Translations under genes and position numbers: made by a program | Shown: piece by piece, positions 26,245 to 35,020 of the stretch | Layout: every line of letters starts with the position of its first letter | Numbering within the stretch: the stretch's first letter is position 1 | NCBI RefSeq assembly: GCF_003258865.1 | Contig: NZ_NPEX01000007.1 | Location: forward strand, 1-58,015 | Origin: Rhodoplanes roseus | Lineage (GTDB): Bacteria > Pseudomonadota > Alphaproteobacteria > Rhizobiales > Xanthobacteraceae | Reading direction: 5' to 3' | Length of the DNA stretch: 58,015 nucleotides | Notes under the pieces: model-generated | The model's input: only the letters and a program-made list of their open reading frames with translations | Databases searched by the model: none | Told to the model about the DNA's origin: nothing

Positions 26245-27450
26245 TCAGTCCGTCTGTCCGGCCAGTGCGGCATCCGGCGGGGCGACGGCAGCCTCGGCTG
26301 CGTCGCGCTGCTGAGCATCGTAACGCTGGTGCAGCCACCAGGCCTGCAGTGCCAGCACCGGCAGCGCCGCCAGCATGATCAGCCGGGCCGAGATCCCGAG
26401 GGCCAGCGCTCCGGCCGTGAGCACACAGACCAGGATGCCCCCGGCGTCCCACCCGGCTTCCGCCAGATAGTGAAAGCGCACGGCGCAGGGCGAGGTCTTC
26501 GCCGCATTGTAGACGGCGGTCATCAGCGTCGGGACATAGAGGCCCATCAGCGCCGTCGACAGGAGCGCCGCGACGACGACGCCGGTCGGGGTCCCCGACA
26601 GGGTGACGCGCAGCAGCACGACGGCCGACATGGCGACGAGGTTCAGCCGGACCGCCCGCGCGGCGTGCCCGGCGTCGATCAGCCGGCCGAGCACGAGCCC
26701 GCCGAAAGCCCCGGCGAGCGCCGCCGCGCCCAACAGCCAGCCGAACGCGTCGAAGCGGCGATCGAGCGCCTCGAACATGATCAGGCCCCAGGTCAGGACG
26801 AAGCCGCACATCACGAAGGCGTCGGTCGCGAACAGGCGGACGCCCTCGCGGAACGGCGCGTAGCCGTGGTCGCCGGCGAGGTCCACGGCCGGAACCGGCA
26901 CCGACCAGAACGGCACGATGGCGACGAGGGCGAGAACCGAGGCCGCCGCGAAGGCGATGGCCGGGTGCCAGGTGAGCAGCAGACCGCCGGCGACCGGCGC
27001 CACCGCGTCGGCCGCGACCATCACCACGGTCCGCACACCGACCTGGGCGCCGCGCTCGCCGACATCGCCGGCCGCCGCGAACACGGCGTGATAGCAGGTC
27101 CAGTAGGTCACGTCGGCGAGCGCCACCGCGAGCACATAGGCGCCGATCGTCCACAGGTGGCCGGCGTCGACCATGGCCAGCACCGGAAACTGCGCCGCAT
27201 AGAGGACGCTGCCGACCAGCATGGTGGGGCGCACTCCGACCGAGCGGATCAGCGCGAAGGCGATCGGCCGGGTGGCGAGGCGAAGCGCCAGCGTCGCGGC
27301 GACGGCCAGGAACGCCGCCGCTGGCGAGAGGCCGGCGCGCAGCAGAACGGCGAAGAAGAACACGCCGGCGAGCCCCCAGGCGAGCTGGCGCAGGCCGGAA
27401 TGGACGGCCAGCCGATTGACGTCGGGGTTCGCGAACACGGGGGTCTCCAC
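26245..27450 (-). CDS. MFS transporter
   Basis: A 401-residue membrane protein with about twelve hydrophobic segments and a short central loop with GDHGYAPFREGVRLFATD. The first half has RLATRPIAFALIRSVGVRPT in the position of the MFS loop 2-3 motif. Translation likely starts at the GTG of 27450, six bases after GGAAGG; the resulting N-terminus is VETPVFANPDVNRLAVHSGL. Substrate unknown. The gene is 86 bp downstream of the caspase-like gene and may share its transcript. Confidence 0.83.
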   Translation of the reverse strand: METPVFANPDVNRLAVHSGLRQLAWGLAGVFFFAVLLRAGLSPAAAFLAVAATLALRLATRPIAFALIRSVGVRPTMLVGSVLYAAQFPVLAMVDAGHLWTIGAYVLAVALADVTYWTCYHAVFAAAGDVGERGAQVGVRTVVMVAADAVAPVAGGLLLTWHPAIAFAAASVLALVAIVPFWSVPVPAVDLAGDHGYAPFREGVRLFATDAFVMCGFVLTWGLIMFEALDRRFDAFGWLLGAAALAGAFGGLVLGRLIDAGHAARAVRLNLVAMSAVVLLRVTLSGTPTGVVVAALLSTALMGLYVPTLMTAVYNAAKTSPCAVRFHYLAEAGWDAGGILVCVLTAGALALGISARLIMLAALPVLALQAWWLHQRYDAQQRDAAEAAVAPPDAALAGQTD

Positions 27451-27536
27451 ACACGCCTTCCGGCGGTCGATAGCACAATCGCCGGACGAGCGGGCGTCCC
27501 GTCCCGCAAGGCCGGGATGCTGCCGCCCGGACCCGC

Positions 27537-29009
27537 TCACTCCGGCGTCAGGGTCTCCTCGCCGCGGCCGGCATCCCACAGGCCTTTCAGGGTGCCATCG
27601 GCCCCGAGGGCGTAGACGACCGGGGTTCCGGCGCCCCAATCGACCGTCAGCACGTTGCCGTCGAGCGTTCCTGTGCCCTGGTAGCTGCTCGACCCCACCC
27701 GCCAGCTCAGGGCGAAGCGCTCGCCCTCCCGCCGCATGGTGAGCGTGCCGGCATAGCGGCTGCCGTCGGCGTTGCGGCCGGCGACGCGATAGCGCCCCTG
27801 CGGCGGCGCGACCCGGCCGGGTGCCGCGAGGCTGTAGGGCGAGAGCCGCTCGGTGGCGGTCCCGTCGGCCCATTCCCCGTTCAGCACGGGCCCGCTGCCG
27901 AACGGATAGATGACCGGGTGCTTGTCGCCCCAGTTGACCACCAGCATGCGGCCGGCGAACTCGCCGGTCCCGCGATAGATGTCCTTGCCGATCCACCAGG
28001 TGAACCGCATGCGGTCGCCGGCCGGCTGCATCGCCACCATGCCCTGATAGCGGGTGCCGTCGGGATTGCGCCCCTCGGCCCGGTAGACGCCGGCGAGCCG
28101 CGGGGCGGCCACGGCCTGGACCGGCCGTGGTTCGCGCGGACCGACGCGGGGATCGGACGGCAGTGGCGATGCGGAAGGCAGTGGCGGCGCAGAGGGCGGC
28201 GCCGGCCGGAGGGCCGGCGCATCGGCTGCGAGCACCGTCTCCCGGAAGACGAAGTCACCGAAGAACGAGGACGACAGCCACGGGATCTGCTGCCCGCCGG
28301 TCTCCTGATAGACGCCCTTGAGGGTCCGCTTGAAGGTGTCTTCCAGGCTCAGGCCCGACGCCTGCAGGGCCTGGACGAGATACTTGCTGTAAGGGCTGTT
28401 CCGGCCCTGGCCGTCGAGCGCCACCATGCCCGGCGAGGTGGAGAAGGAGACGAACAGCCGCGCCCCGCTGTCGACGCGGGAGAGGCCCTTGGTTCCGGTG
28501 CCGGGCACCGGGTTGTCGCGGCAGGCATCCAGCACCACGATGTTGAGAGCATTGCCGGCCGCCGCCATCACGTCGACCACGTCGGAGGCCGAGACCGAGG
28601 CCGACCGCAGCTCCTCCGCCGACGGCGCGCGCCGGCTGACCGGAACCATGTAGTTCTCTCCGCCGACCTGCACGCCGTGTCCGGCGAAGAAGAACAGCCC
28701 CACGCCGCCACGGGCCTTGAGCGCCTCGCCGAAGCGCTGGACCGCCGCCTTGAGGGCGGCCTGGTCCGCATTAGTGACCAGCGTGACCTCGAAACCGCCG
28801 CCCCGCAGCGCCGCGGCGACGTCGGTCGCATCGTTCACCGGATTGGAGAGCGGCGCGAATCCATAGGTGGAGTTGCCGACCACAAGCGCGGTCCGCGGCT
28901 CCACGTCGCGCGCCTGCGCACCAGTGGCGAACAACCAGAACGCCGCCGTAGCGGCGAGCAGCAGCGCGAGCAGCGTGCGAGGGTTCGCGGCCCGTGTCGG
29001 TCGTGGCAT
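27537..29009 (-). CDS. Secreted caspase-like (peptidase C14) protein with tandem C-terminal beta repeats
   Basis: A 490-residue protein. Residues 1-34 form a signal peptide. The caspase p20-like domain has the catalytic His H111 in FFFAGHGVQ and Cys C163 in VVLDACRDNP, and opens with the usual ALVVGNSTY. After a Pro/Ala-rich linker (about 262-305) come two related units of roughly 85 residues (307-392 and 406-490). Each has GRN.DGSRY.G, W.(I/V)G...Y.GTG, VDWG/VNWG and a (V/I)Y.(L/F)G.G.L.G.W element. The repeats may bind a ligand or polymer. Related orthocaspases cleave after basic residues; specificity here is unknown. Confidence 0.88.
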   Translation of the reverse strand: MPRPTRAANPRTLLALLLAATAAFWLFATGAQARDVEPRTALVVGNSTYGFAPLSNPVNDATDVAAALRGGGFEVTLVTNADQAALKAAVQRFGEALKARGGVGLFFFAGHGVQVGGENYMVPVSRRAPSAEELRSASVSASDVVDVMAAAGNALNIVVLDACRDNPVPGTGTKGLSRVDSGARLFVSFSTSPGMVALDGQGRNSPYSKYLVQALQASGLSLEDTFKRTLKGVYQETGGQQIPWLSSSFFGDFVFRETVLAADAPALRPAPPSAPPLPSASPLPSDPRVGPREPRPVQAVAAPRLAGVYRAEGRNPDGTRYQGMVAMQPAGDRMRFTWWIGKDIYRGTGEFAGRMLVVNWGDKHPVIYPFGSGPVLNGEWADGTATERLSPYSLAAPGRVAPPQGRYRVAGRNADGSRYAGTLTMRREGERFALSWRVGSSSYQGTGTLDGNVLTVDWGAGTPVVYALGADGTLKGLWDAGRGEETLTPE

Positions 29010-29120
29010 GCGCAGTCCCGTGCGGACGGCCCGCCGCGGGATCGCGGATCACGGCCGGAACCGGAACCATAACGAGCCGCCACAAGCTCGACAACGCGCC
29101 CCCCGGTTGCGCGTCGGGCA

Positions 29121-29143
29121 ACCCCCGCGGAAACCGCGGGGGT
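29121..29143. terminator. Strong GC hairpin downstream of manganese catalase
   Basis: ACCCCCGCGG at 29121-29130 and CCGCGGGGGT at 29134-29143 form a perfect 10-bp stem with a 3-base loop. It lies 46 bp after the catalase stop on the minus strand and 110 bp upstream of the caspase-like gene. A T-run is lacking, so it is a terminator or 3'-end stabiliser. Confidence 0.6.
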
Positions 29144-29188
29144 GTCGAGAACCGGGATCGCCCCAGTCGGTCTGTCGGCCTCCGGCCG

Positions 29189-30067
29189 TCATTCCGCCGC
29201 GGCAGCCGGCACCGGCGCGGCAGGCGTCCCATAGGTGCGCGGATCGACCTGACCGAGCATGCCTTCGTCGTCGGTCAACGGCTTGATCTTGGTGACAGAG
29301 AACTGGCCCTTGCCGTCCACCGACGCGCCCTTGGCCCAGCGGCCCTTGCTGCTCTCGCCCGAGTCCGACGCGTTGATGAACTGGTAGGCGACGTCGCCCT
29401 TCTCGAGCTCCTGGGGGAACTTCGCCGGGACTGGCGTCTCGTCGAACCCTTCCGCCTCGAGATCCGCGATGGCGGCGAGCCACTGGTTCTGGTGCATCGT
29501 GTCACGGGCGATCAGGAACGAGAGCATGTCGCGCACGCCCTTGTCCTCGGTCATGTTGTAGAGCCGACAGACCTGCAGGCGCCCCTGGCTCTCCGCCGTG
29601 ACGTTGAAGCGGAAGTCGGCGAGCAGGTTGCCGCTGGCGATCGTGTAGGCGGAGGTCCAGGGATTGCCGATCGAGTCGGTCGGCCGCGAGCCCGAGCCCG
29701 AGACGATGACGTGCTGCGGGTTCATGCCGGCCACGATGGCGTCCTCGATCCGGGCGCCGCCCATCACGGCACCGACCAGCGAGTTCTTCGCCATGTCCTC
29801 CTGCGCCTCGACCGGCGAGGTCTCCAGCAGACGCGCGATCATCGTCGCGAGCATCTCGACATGGCCGATCTCCTCGGTCGCGATGTCGATGATCATATCG
29901 CGGTATTTCGCCGGGCCGCGGCAGTTCCAGCCCTGGAACAGATACGTCATCATGACGCTGATCTCGCCCCACTGGCCGCCCAAGGGCTCCTGCAGCATCT
30001 TGGCGAAGATGGGATCGGGCGCATCCGGACGGGCGTTGTATTGCAGCTTGCGTTGGTGCAGGAACAA
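29189..30067 (-). CDS. Manganese catalase
   Basis: A 292-residue non-haem catalase of normal length. The N-terminus FLHQRKLQY matches the family start (F-L-H-x-K-x-L-Q-Y), so translation most likely begins at the TTG of 30067, seven bases after GGAGAA. The dimanganese ligands fall in GQWGEISVMM, ATEEIGHVEM, ARDTMHQNQW and LEAEGF. GNPWTSAYTIASGNLLADFR is a conserved family block. The enzyme destroys hydrogen peroxide in the cytoplasm. No redox regulator is adjacent. Confidence 0.95.
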   Translation of the reverse strand: MFLHQRKLQYNARPDAPDPIFAKMLQEPLGGQWGEISVMMTYLFQGWNCRGPAKYRDMIIDIATEEIGHVEMLATMIARLLETSPVEAQEDMAKNSLVGAVMGGARIEDAIVAGMNPQHVIVSGSGSRPTDSIGNPWTSAYTIASGNLLADFRFNVTAESQGRLQVCRLYNMTEDKGVRDMLSFLIARDTMHQNQWLAAIADLEAEGFDETPVPAKFPQELEKGDVAYQFINASDSGESSKGRWAKGASVDGKGQFSVTKIKPLTDDEGMLGQVDPRTYGTPAAPVPAAAAE

Positions 30068-30355
30068 GATCGTTCTCCTCGTCCGCTCGTGTCTCGGGGA
30101 TGTGGCGGATGGTCTCGCCGAGGGGTCAATCCGATATGGCGGACGCCGTTCCGACCGGCCGGACGAGCCGCGATGCACGTCGGCGCACAATGGTGCGAGA
30201 GTGCACCTCTCGGAGCGGCACGAGGACGGTCGACAGACGAGTCTCGGGTAGAATTCGGCCGGTCTCGTCAGCGTCGTACCGGTGGACGGTGCTCCGCGGG
30301 TGGAGCACCGACGTGATCAGATCGTTGTTTAGAATTGCTTCGAGTTTCGTCGTGA

Positions 30356-31441
30356 TCAGAACGGCTGCAATGACGCCGCGGCGGCCGGACGGGGCGGGTC
30401 GGCGTAGCCGCCGGTCGGACCTGAGTGGATCGGCGCGCCCGCATAGGTGCCGGTCTCGATCGCCCGCCGGATGACGCCGCGGATCCCCTCGTTGGAGAGG
30501 AAGAGGTCGTGATTGATGACGCCGAAGCCGCTGTCGGACGCGTCGATCACCCGGATGCCGAGAGCTTCGAGCTGTGCCTTCTCGGCGGCGCCGACCCTGG
30601 TGACGCCGCCGGCGATCAGCCGCGACACCGCGAGCGCGCGGTCGTTGGTCGCAGTCACGACGGTGATCTTCGATCCGAGCCCACCGATGCGGCCGACCGA
30701 GGAGATGAACACGTCCATGTCGATGTCCGGCGAGGCGAACACGATGGCGCCGATCCGGCTGACGAGATCGTCGCCGCGTCGCGCATAGACCTGCCGCAGG
30801 GCCTCGAGCGTCAGCATCGTGCCGATGCTGTGGGCGACGATGTTGATGCGGCCGACCGTCGGACTGACGATGAGCTGGTCGAGCACGCGGTCGAGCGAGT
30901 CGCGCGACCACATCGCACTTTCCCGGTCGTAGCCGTAGTCGAGGAGCTTGGCCCGCGACGGCCAGGAGAACAGCATGGTCTCGCCACGGAACCGGACGCC
31001 GTCGGACAGCCGAACGGCGTCCAGCGCGGCGGTCTCGAAGGTCGTGTTGTAGCCGTGGACGTAGAGGAGGAGATCCCGGCCGGTCGGCATGCCGCGGAAC
31101 AGATCGTCGACCTGCGCGACCCGGTCGATGCCGGCGAGCTTCCAGTCGGACAAGCCGACCGACGCGAGCGAGAAGCGGCCGCTGTCCGGCGGAAGCAGGC
31201 GCGCGCGGGCGATGGTGGTCTGCCCCCGCTCGGTGCCGAACCACGGCTCGGCCTGGGCGCCCTGGACGGCACGCCGGTTGGTCGCCACCATCAGGCTCCG
31301 CTGGGTCGACAGCGCCGAGGCGTCGAAGGCCGGGGCCTCCGTGCCCAGGCCGGCGCAGCCGCCGAGCGCGAGGGCCGTGCCGCCCGCTCCCAGTCCGCGC
31401 AAGAGTGCTCGGCGCGACAGCGCCGTGTCGTTTGGAACCAT
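30356..31441 (-). CDS. DUF900-type alpha/beta hydrolase, Tat-exported lipoprotein
   Basis: A 361-residue protein. The N-terminus SRRALLRGLGAGGTALALGG followed by Cys-Ala-Gly combines a twin-arginine motif with a lipobox. The hydrolase domain has LLLYVHGYNTTFETAA (oxyanion region) and the nucleophile elbow AHSIG. Asp and His candidates follow in ASPDIDMDVF and INHDLFLSN. DUF900 proteins are predicted serine esterases or lipases with unknown substrates. The ATG at 31441 is used; a longer reading adds only a low-complexity leader. It probably acts in the periplasm, attached to the membrane. Confidence 0.85.
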   Translation of the reverse strand: MVPNDTALSRRALLRGLGAGGTALALGGCAGLGTEAPAFDASALSTQRSLMVATNRRAVQGAQAEPWFGTERGQTTIARARLLPPDSGRFSLASVGLSDWKLAGIDRVAQVDDLFRGMPTGRDLLLYVHGYNTTFETAALDAVRLSDGVRFRGETMLFSWPSRAKLLDYGYDRESAMWSRDSLDRVLDQLIVSPTVGRINIVAHSIGTMLTLEALRQVYARRGDDLVSRIGAIVFASPDIDMDVFISSVGRIGGLGSKITVVTATNDRALAVSRLIAGGVTRVGAAEKAQLEALGIRVIDASDSGFGVINHDLFLSNEGIRGVIRRAIETGTYAGAPIHSGPTGGYADPPRPAAAASLQPF

Positions 31442-31536
31442 CGACCCGTCATCCCGCGTGCAGCCGCGGCCCCCGAAGGAGCCGGGGCCCATCCCCGCCC
31501 CCTCCCTGGCCCCCGATCGCGGCGATAGCAGGGCGA

Positions 31537-31552
31537 GCCGGCGCGTGCCGGC
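31537..31552 (-). terminator. Hairpin downstream of the amino-acid binding protein
   Basis: GCCGGC-GCGT-GCCGGC forms a short perfect stem 16 bp after the stop of the minus-strand binding-protein gene. No clear T-run follows, so the call is tentative. Confidence 0.35.
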
Positions 31553-31567
31553 CCGCGGCGGGTCCGC

Positions 31568-32593
31568 CTACTGCAGCGGCGGCGCGTACTGGATGCCGCC
31601 GGTGGTCCACAGATGGTTGAGGCCACGCGGAATGCCGAGCGGGGTCGCGACGCCGACATTGCGCTCGAACACGTCGCCATAGGTGCCGACATTCCGCACG
31701 ATCCGCACCACCCAGTCCTTGCCGACGCCGAGCTGCGCCCCGAGGTCGCCGTCGGTCCCGACCAGCCGACGAATGTCCGGCTTCTCGGATTTCTGCGCCC
31801 GATCGAGCGTCTCAGCGGTCACCCCGAGCTCCTCGGCGCTCAGCATGGCGAAGTGCACCCACTTGACCAGCAGCGCCCACTGATCGTCGCCCTGACGTAC
31901 CGCCGGACCGAGCGGCTCCTTGGAGATGACGTCGGGCAGGATCACGTGATCGCCGGGCTTCTGAAGGCCGGCCCGCTCGGCGTGGAGCTGCGACACGTCG
32001 CTGGTCAGGACCTCGCAGCGTCCCTCGGCATAGGCCTGCACGGCATCGCGCGCGCTGCCGATCGGCACCAGCGTCGCCTGGATGTCGTTGGCCCGGAAGT
32101 AGTCGGCGGCATTGCGAAGGTTGGTGGTGCCCTCTCGCACGCAGACCTTGACGTTCTTGAAGTCGAGCGGCGACTGCACGGTCGGGCTCTTGCGCATCAT
32201 GAAGCCCTGGCCGTCGTAATAGGTCACGGCCGGGAACACGATCTTGAGCGCCGCCTCGCGGGCCAGCGTCCAGGTCGAGTTGCGCGACAGCACGTCGACC
32301 TCGCCCGCCTGCAGAGCCGCGAAGCGCTTGTCCGCGTCCAGCGGCACGAAGCTCACCTTGCCCGCATCGTCGAAGATCGCCGCGGCGAGCGCCCGGCAGA
32401 AGTCGACGTCGAAGCCCTTCCAGGCGCCCTTGTCGTCCTTGGCCGAGAAGCCCGGCAGTCCCTCGCTGACGCCGCACACGAGCGTCCCGCGATCCTTCAC
32501 GGTCTTGAGGGTCTGGGCGTCGGCGCCGGCGGCGGTCGAGAGCGCGAGCGCGAGGGTGGCCGCCGCGGCGGCGGTCTTGGTCAGCACGGTCAT
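31568..32593 (-). CDS. General L-amino acid ABC transporter substrate-binding protein (AapJ-like), orphan
   Basis: A 341-residue SBP_bac_3 protein. A Sec signal ends near GADAQ, then TLKTVKDRGTLVCGVSEGLP, GFDVDFCRALAAAIF, NSTWTLAREA and CVREGTTNLRNAADYF follow the AapJ/BztA pattern closely. It would bind polar amino acids in the periplasm. The permeases and ATPase normally found next to aapJ are absent, so it is a stand-alone paralog. The L,D-transpeptidase gene ends at its upstream side with a 5-bp gap on the same strand, suggesting one transcript. Confidence 0.92.
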   Translation of the reverse strand: MTVLTKTAAAAATLALALSTAAGADAQTLKTVKDRGTLVCGVSEGLPGFSAKDDKGAWKGFDVDFCRALAAAIFDDAGKVSFVPLDADKRFAALQAGEVDVLSRNSTWTLAREAALKIVFPAVTYYDGQGFMMRKSPTVQSPLDFKNVKVCVREGTTNLRNAADYFRANDIQATLVPIGSARDAVQAYAEGRCEVLTSDVSQLHAERAGLQKPGDHVILPDVISKEPLGPAVRQGDDQWALLVKWVHFAMLSAEELGVTAETLDRAQKSEKPDIRRLVGTDGDLGAQLGVGKDWVVRIVRNVGTYGDVFERNVGVATPLGIPRGLNHLWTTGGIQYAPPLQ

Positions 32594-32598
32594 GATCC

Positions 32599-33213
32599 TC
32601 AGAGCTCCGGCGCCTGGCGCACGACGACGCGCGTCCCGACCGGGATGCGCGCGTAAAGGTCCTCGATGTCCGAATTGACCAGCCGGAAGCAGCCGGACGA
32701 CACGGCGTGCCCGATGGTCTGCGGCTGGTTGGTGCCGTGGATGCGATAGACGGTCCCGCCGATATAGAGCGCCCGCGCACCCATCGGATTGCCGGGGCCG
32801 CCGGCCATGAAGCGCGGCAGATAGGGCTGGCGCTCGATCATCTCGGGGGGCGGCGTCCAGTCCGGCCACTCGGCCTTGCGGACGATGGTCTTGAGGCCCT
32901 GCCACTGGAAGCCGTCGCGGCCGACCCCGATGCCGTAGCGGATCGCCCGATTGTTCCCCTGCACCACGTAGAGGAAGCGCTCGGAGGTGTGGACGATGAT
33001 GGTGCCGGGCGCCTCGGTGGTGCGGAAGAACACCATCTGGCGCTGCAGCCCGGGCGGCAGCTGCTCCTCGTCAGTCCCGGGCACGTAGCCCGGCTGGTCG
33101 TCGATCTTGAGGGTCTCGACCGGGGCGAACCGCCCGGTCTGGGCCGGAGCCGGCGTCCCGGCCATCGCCCCGAGGGCGAGCAGCGCGGCAAAGGTCGCAA
33201 AGCGAGCACGCAA
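32599..33213 (-). CDS. L,D-transpeptidase (YkuD family)
   Basis: A 204-residue secreted enzyme. A signal peptide (RARFATFAALLALGAMAGTP) is followed by the YkuD domain with IIVHTSERFLYVVQGNNRAI and the active site HGTNQPQTIGHAVSSGCFRL, containing the catalytic Cys and His. It forms 3-3 cross-links in peptidoglycan or attaches proteins to it. Start: TTG at 33213 eight bases after GGGGAGG; no ATG is available nearby in frame. It sits upstream of the amino-acid binding protein on the same strand. Confidence 0.9.
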   Translation of the reverse strand: MRARFATFAALLALGAMAGTPAPAQTGRFAPVETLKIDDQPGYVPGTDEEQLPPGLQRQMVFFRTTEAPGTIIVHTSERFLYVVQGNNRAIRYGIGVGRDGFQWQGLKTIVRKAEWPDWTPPPEMIERQPYLPRFMAGGPGNPMGARALYIGGTVYRIHGTNQPQTIGHAVSSGCFRLVNSDIEDLYARIPVGTRVVVRQAPEL

Positions 33214-33328
33214 GATGTCCACCTCCCCGAAAAGAACGAGCCGATGACCGACCCGGACCACAGGATTGAAGCAGAAATCGGACGGCAACAAACTACCACA
33301 CGCAGAAGTGGCGTGCCGTGGGCAGGCT

Positions 33329-34252
33329 TCAGGCCGGGCGACCCTCCGCATGGAGGACCAGAACGTCGCGGATCGCCCGATTGAGAGGCGTCGGGACCCC
33401 GACCGCTGCGCCCAGGTCGACGACACCCCCCGACAGCCAGGGCAGTTCCAGCCGGCGGCCGGCGGCGAGGTCGTTGAACATGGAGGCGACCAGACCGCCC
33501 GGCAGCGTGTCGATGAAGGCGAGCCGGCCCGCCGCGAAATCATGCGGCACCGCCACGCCGTGCGCCCGGCCGACCGCCACCACCTCGTCCATCACACCGC
33601 GCAGCATGGCGCGGGTGTGCGGGTTCTCGCGCACCGGCCCGATGGTGGCGCGGGTCGCGCAGGTGAGCGCCGACAGGCCGACCAGGAAGACGAATTTCTC
33701 CCAGATTTCCCGCGTGATGTCGGTCGAGACCTCGGCCTTGATGCCGCCGGCCAGGCAGGCGGCCAACACGCGCTCGGCCCGCTCGGACAGGGAGCCGTCG
33801 AACTCGCCGACGACGAGACGCTGCATGGTCCCGGTCTGGGCGATCACCCCGGGCCGCGCGATGGTCGTCGAGACCTGGGCGATCCCGCCCATCAAGGCCG
33901 CTCCGCCGAGGATCGGGCGGAGCATGTCGTCCTTCTGGACACCGTTCTGGAGCGACACAACGGCGGTGCCGGGCCCGACGATCGGGGCGATCGCCCGGGC
34001 GGCCGCCTCGGTGTCCCACAACTTGACGGTGAACAGGACGAGGTCGACCGGCCCGATCGTCGCCGGGTCGTCGGTCGCCCGGACGGCGGGGAGCGTGAAG
34101 GACTCTTCCGGGCTCTCGATGGACAGGCCGGTCGACCGGAGGGCGGCGAGATGCGCGCCCCGCGCCACGAACACGACATCCGCCCCGCCCTTGGCCAGCC
34201 GCGCGCCGAAAAAGCCGCCGAGCCCACCCGAACCCATCACCGCGATCCGCAT
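33329..34252 (-). CDS. panE: 2-dehydropantoate 2-reductase family protein
   Basis: A 307-residue NADPH-dependent ketopantoate reductase (ApbA/PanE). The N-terminal Rossmann motif is AVMGSGGLGGFFGARLAKGG. The catalytic Lys is expected in the EIWEKFVFLVG segment and the conserved NGV is in SLQNGVQ. It reduces 2-dehydropantoate to pantoate for coenzyme A synthesis. Several paralogs usually exist in this group of bacteria and some act on other 2-keto acids, so the symbol is by family. Confidence 0.87.
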   Translation of the reverse strand: MRIAVMGSGGLGGFFGARLAKGGADVVFVARGAHLAALRSTGLSIESPEESFTLPAVRATDDPATIGPVDLVLFTVKLWDTEAAARAIAPIVGPGTAVVSLQNGVQKDDMLRPILGGAALMGGIAQVSTTIARPGVIAQTGTMQRLVVGEFDGSLSERAERVLAACLAGGIKAEVSTDITREIWEKFVFLVGLSALTCATRATIGPVRENPHTRAMLRGVMDEVVAVGRAHGVAVPHDFAAGRLAFIDTLPGGLVASMFNDLAAGRRLELPWLSGGVVDLGAAVGVPTPLNRAIRDVLVLHAEGRPA

Positions 34253-34416
34253 GCCGCTCTCCCTTGAATTGTGGGGTCCGGTCTACTCCTTCGGCCGCCT
34301 GGGCGGCAGGGGAGAGCGGGAACGGCTGGAATGCGGGCGACGCGGCGCTTTTCCACCTCGCTCGGTGCCAGGCGCCCGGTCCCGGGCCGGTCCTTCGCGG
34401 TTGCAGCAGGCCCGTT

Positions 34417-34444
34417 CTTGAACCCTTAAAAGTTCTGACCATAT
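34417..34444 (+). promoter_or_regulatory. RpoH (sigma-32)-type heat-shock promoter
   Basis: CTTGAA at 34417-34422 and CCATAT at 34439-34444, separated by 16 bp, match the alphaproteobacterial RpoH consensus. Transcription would begin near 34452 and give a leader of about 93 nt before hsp20, the length typical of thermometer-controlled small heat-shock genes. Confidence 0.7.
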
Positions 34445-34449
34445 TCTGT

Positions 34450-34544
34450 GGTGTCCGACGCCGGCAGGCCCTAGCGCTGCCGGAGCCGGACGGGGGCGCC
34501 GAAAGGGCCTCCAACGCAAAGTCGCTGAACAGGACTTTGAGATC
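34450..34544 (+). promoter_or_regulatory. ROSE-like RNA thermometer in the hsp20 leader
   Basis: The 3' hairpin has arms CAAAGTC (34517-34523) and GACTTTG (34533-34539). Inside it TCGCT (34522-34526) faces AGGA (34531-34534), the likely ribosome-binding site 10 bases before the ATG. UYGCU opposite AGGA with a G-G mismatch is the hallmark of ROSE elements, which melt on heat shock. Base order allows U22-A34, C23-G33, G24-G32 and U26-A31 around a GAAC loop. Upstream CCGGCAG/CTGCCGG (34456-34484) can form a further stem. Confidence 0.72.
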
Positions 34545-34970
34545 ATGTCGCGTGTGTCTTCGCTCTCCAGCCCCTTCCTGCTCGGTTTCGACGAGATCGA
34601 GCGGGCCCTCGACCGGGTCACCAAGGGCGCCGACGGATATCCGCCCTACAATATCGAGCGGATCGCCGGCGGCGACGGACAACCCGAGCGGCTTCGGATC
34701 ACGCTGGCCGTGGCCGGCTTCACCCGAGAGCAGCTCGACGTCACGGTCGAGGAAAGCCAGCTCCTGATCCGGGGCCGGCAGCAGGAGGACAAGACACGCC
34801 AGTATCTGCATCGCGGCATCGCCGCACGCCAGTTCCAGCGGACATTCCTGCTGGCCGACGGGATGGAGGTATTGGGGGCCGACCTCAGCAACGGCCTGCT
34901 GTCGATCGATCTGGCGCGCCCCGAGCCGGCGCGCGTGGTGAGATCGATCGCCATCAGGCAACAGGACTGA
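34545..34970 (+). CDS. Small heat-shock protein Hsp20
   Basis: A 141-residue IbpA-type chaperone. The N-terminus SPFLLGFDEIERALDRVTKG and YPPYNIERI are typical of rhizobial class A sHsps. The alpha-crystallin domain spans about residues 40-130 with AVAGFTREQLDVTVEESQLL and ends with a weak IxI-type tail (VRSIAIRQQD). It holds unfolding proteins for DnaK and ClpB. Control by RpoH and a ROSE-like thermometer is indicated by the leader. The DUF1150 gene follows after 50 bp. Confidence 0.94.
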   Translation: MSRVSSLSSPFLLGFDEIERALDRVTKGADGYPPYNIERIAGGDGQPERLRITLAVAGFTREQLDVTVEESQLLIRGRQQEDKTRQYLHRGIAARQFQRTFLLADGMEVLGADLSNGLLSIDLARPEPARVVRSIAIRQQD

Positions 34971-35020
34971 CGGTCACGCACAGGACTCGGCAGACACAGG
35001 ACAATAAGGAGTCGAGGGCC

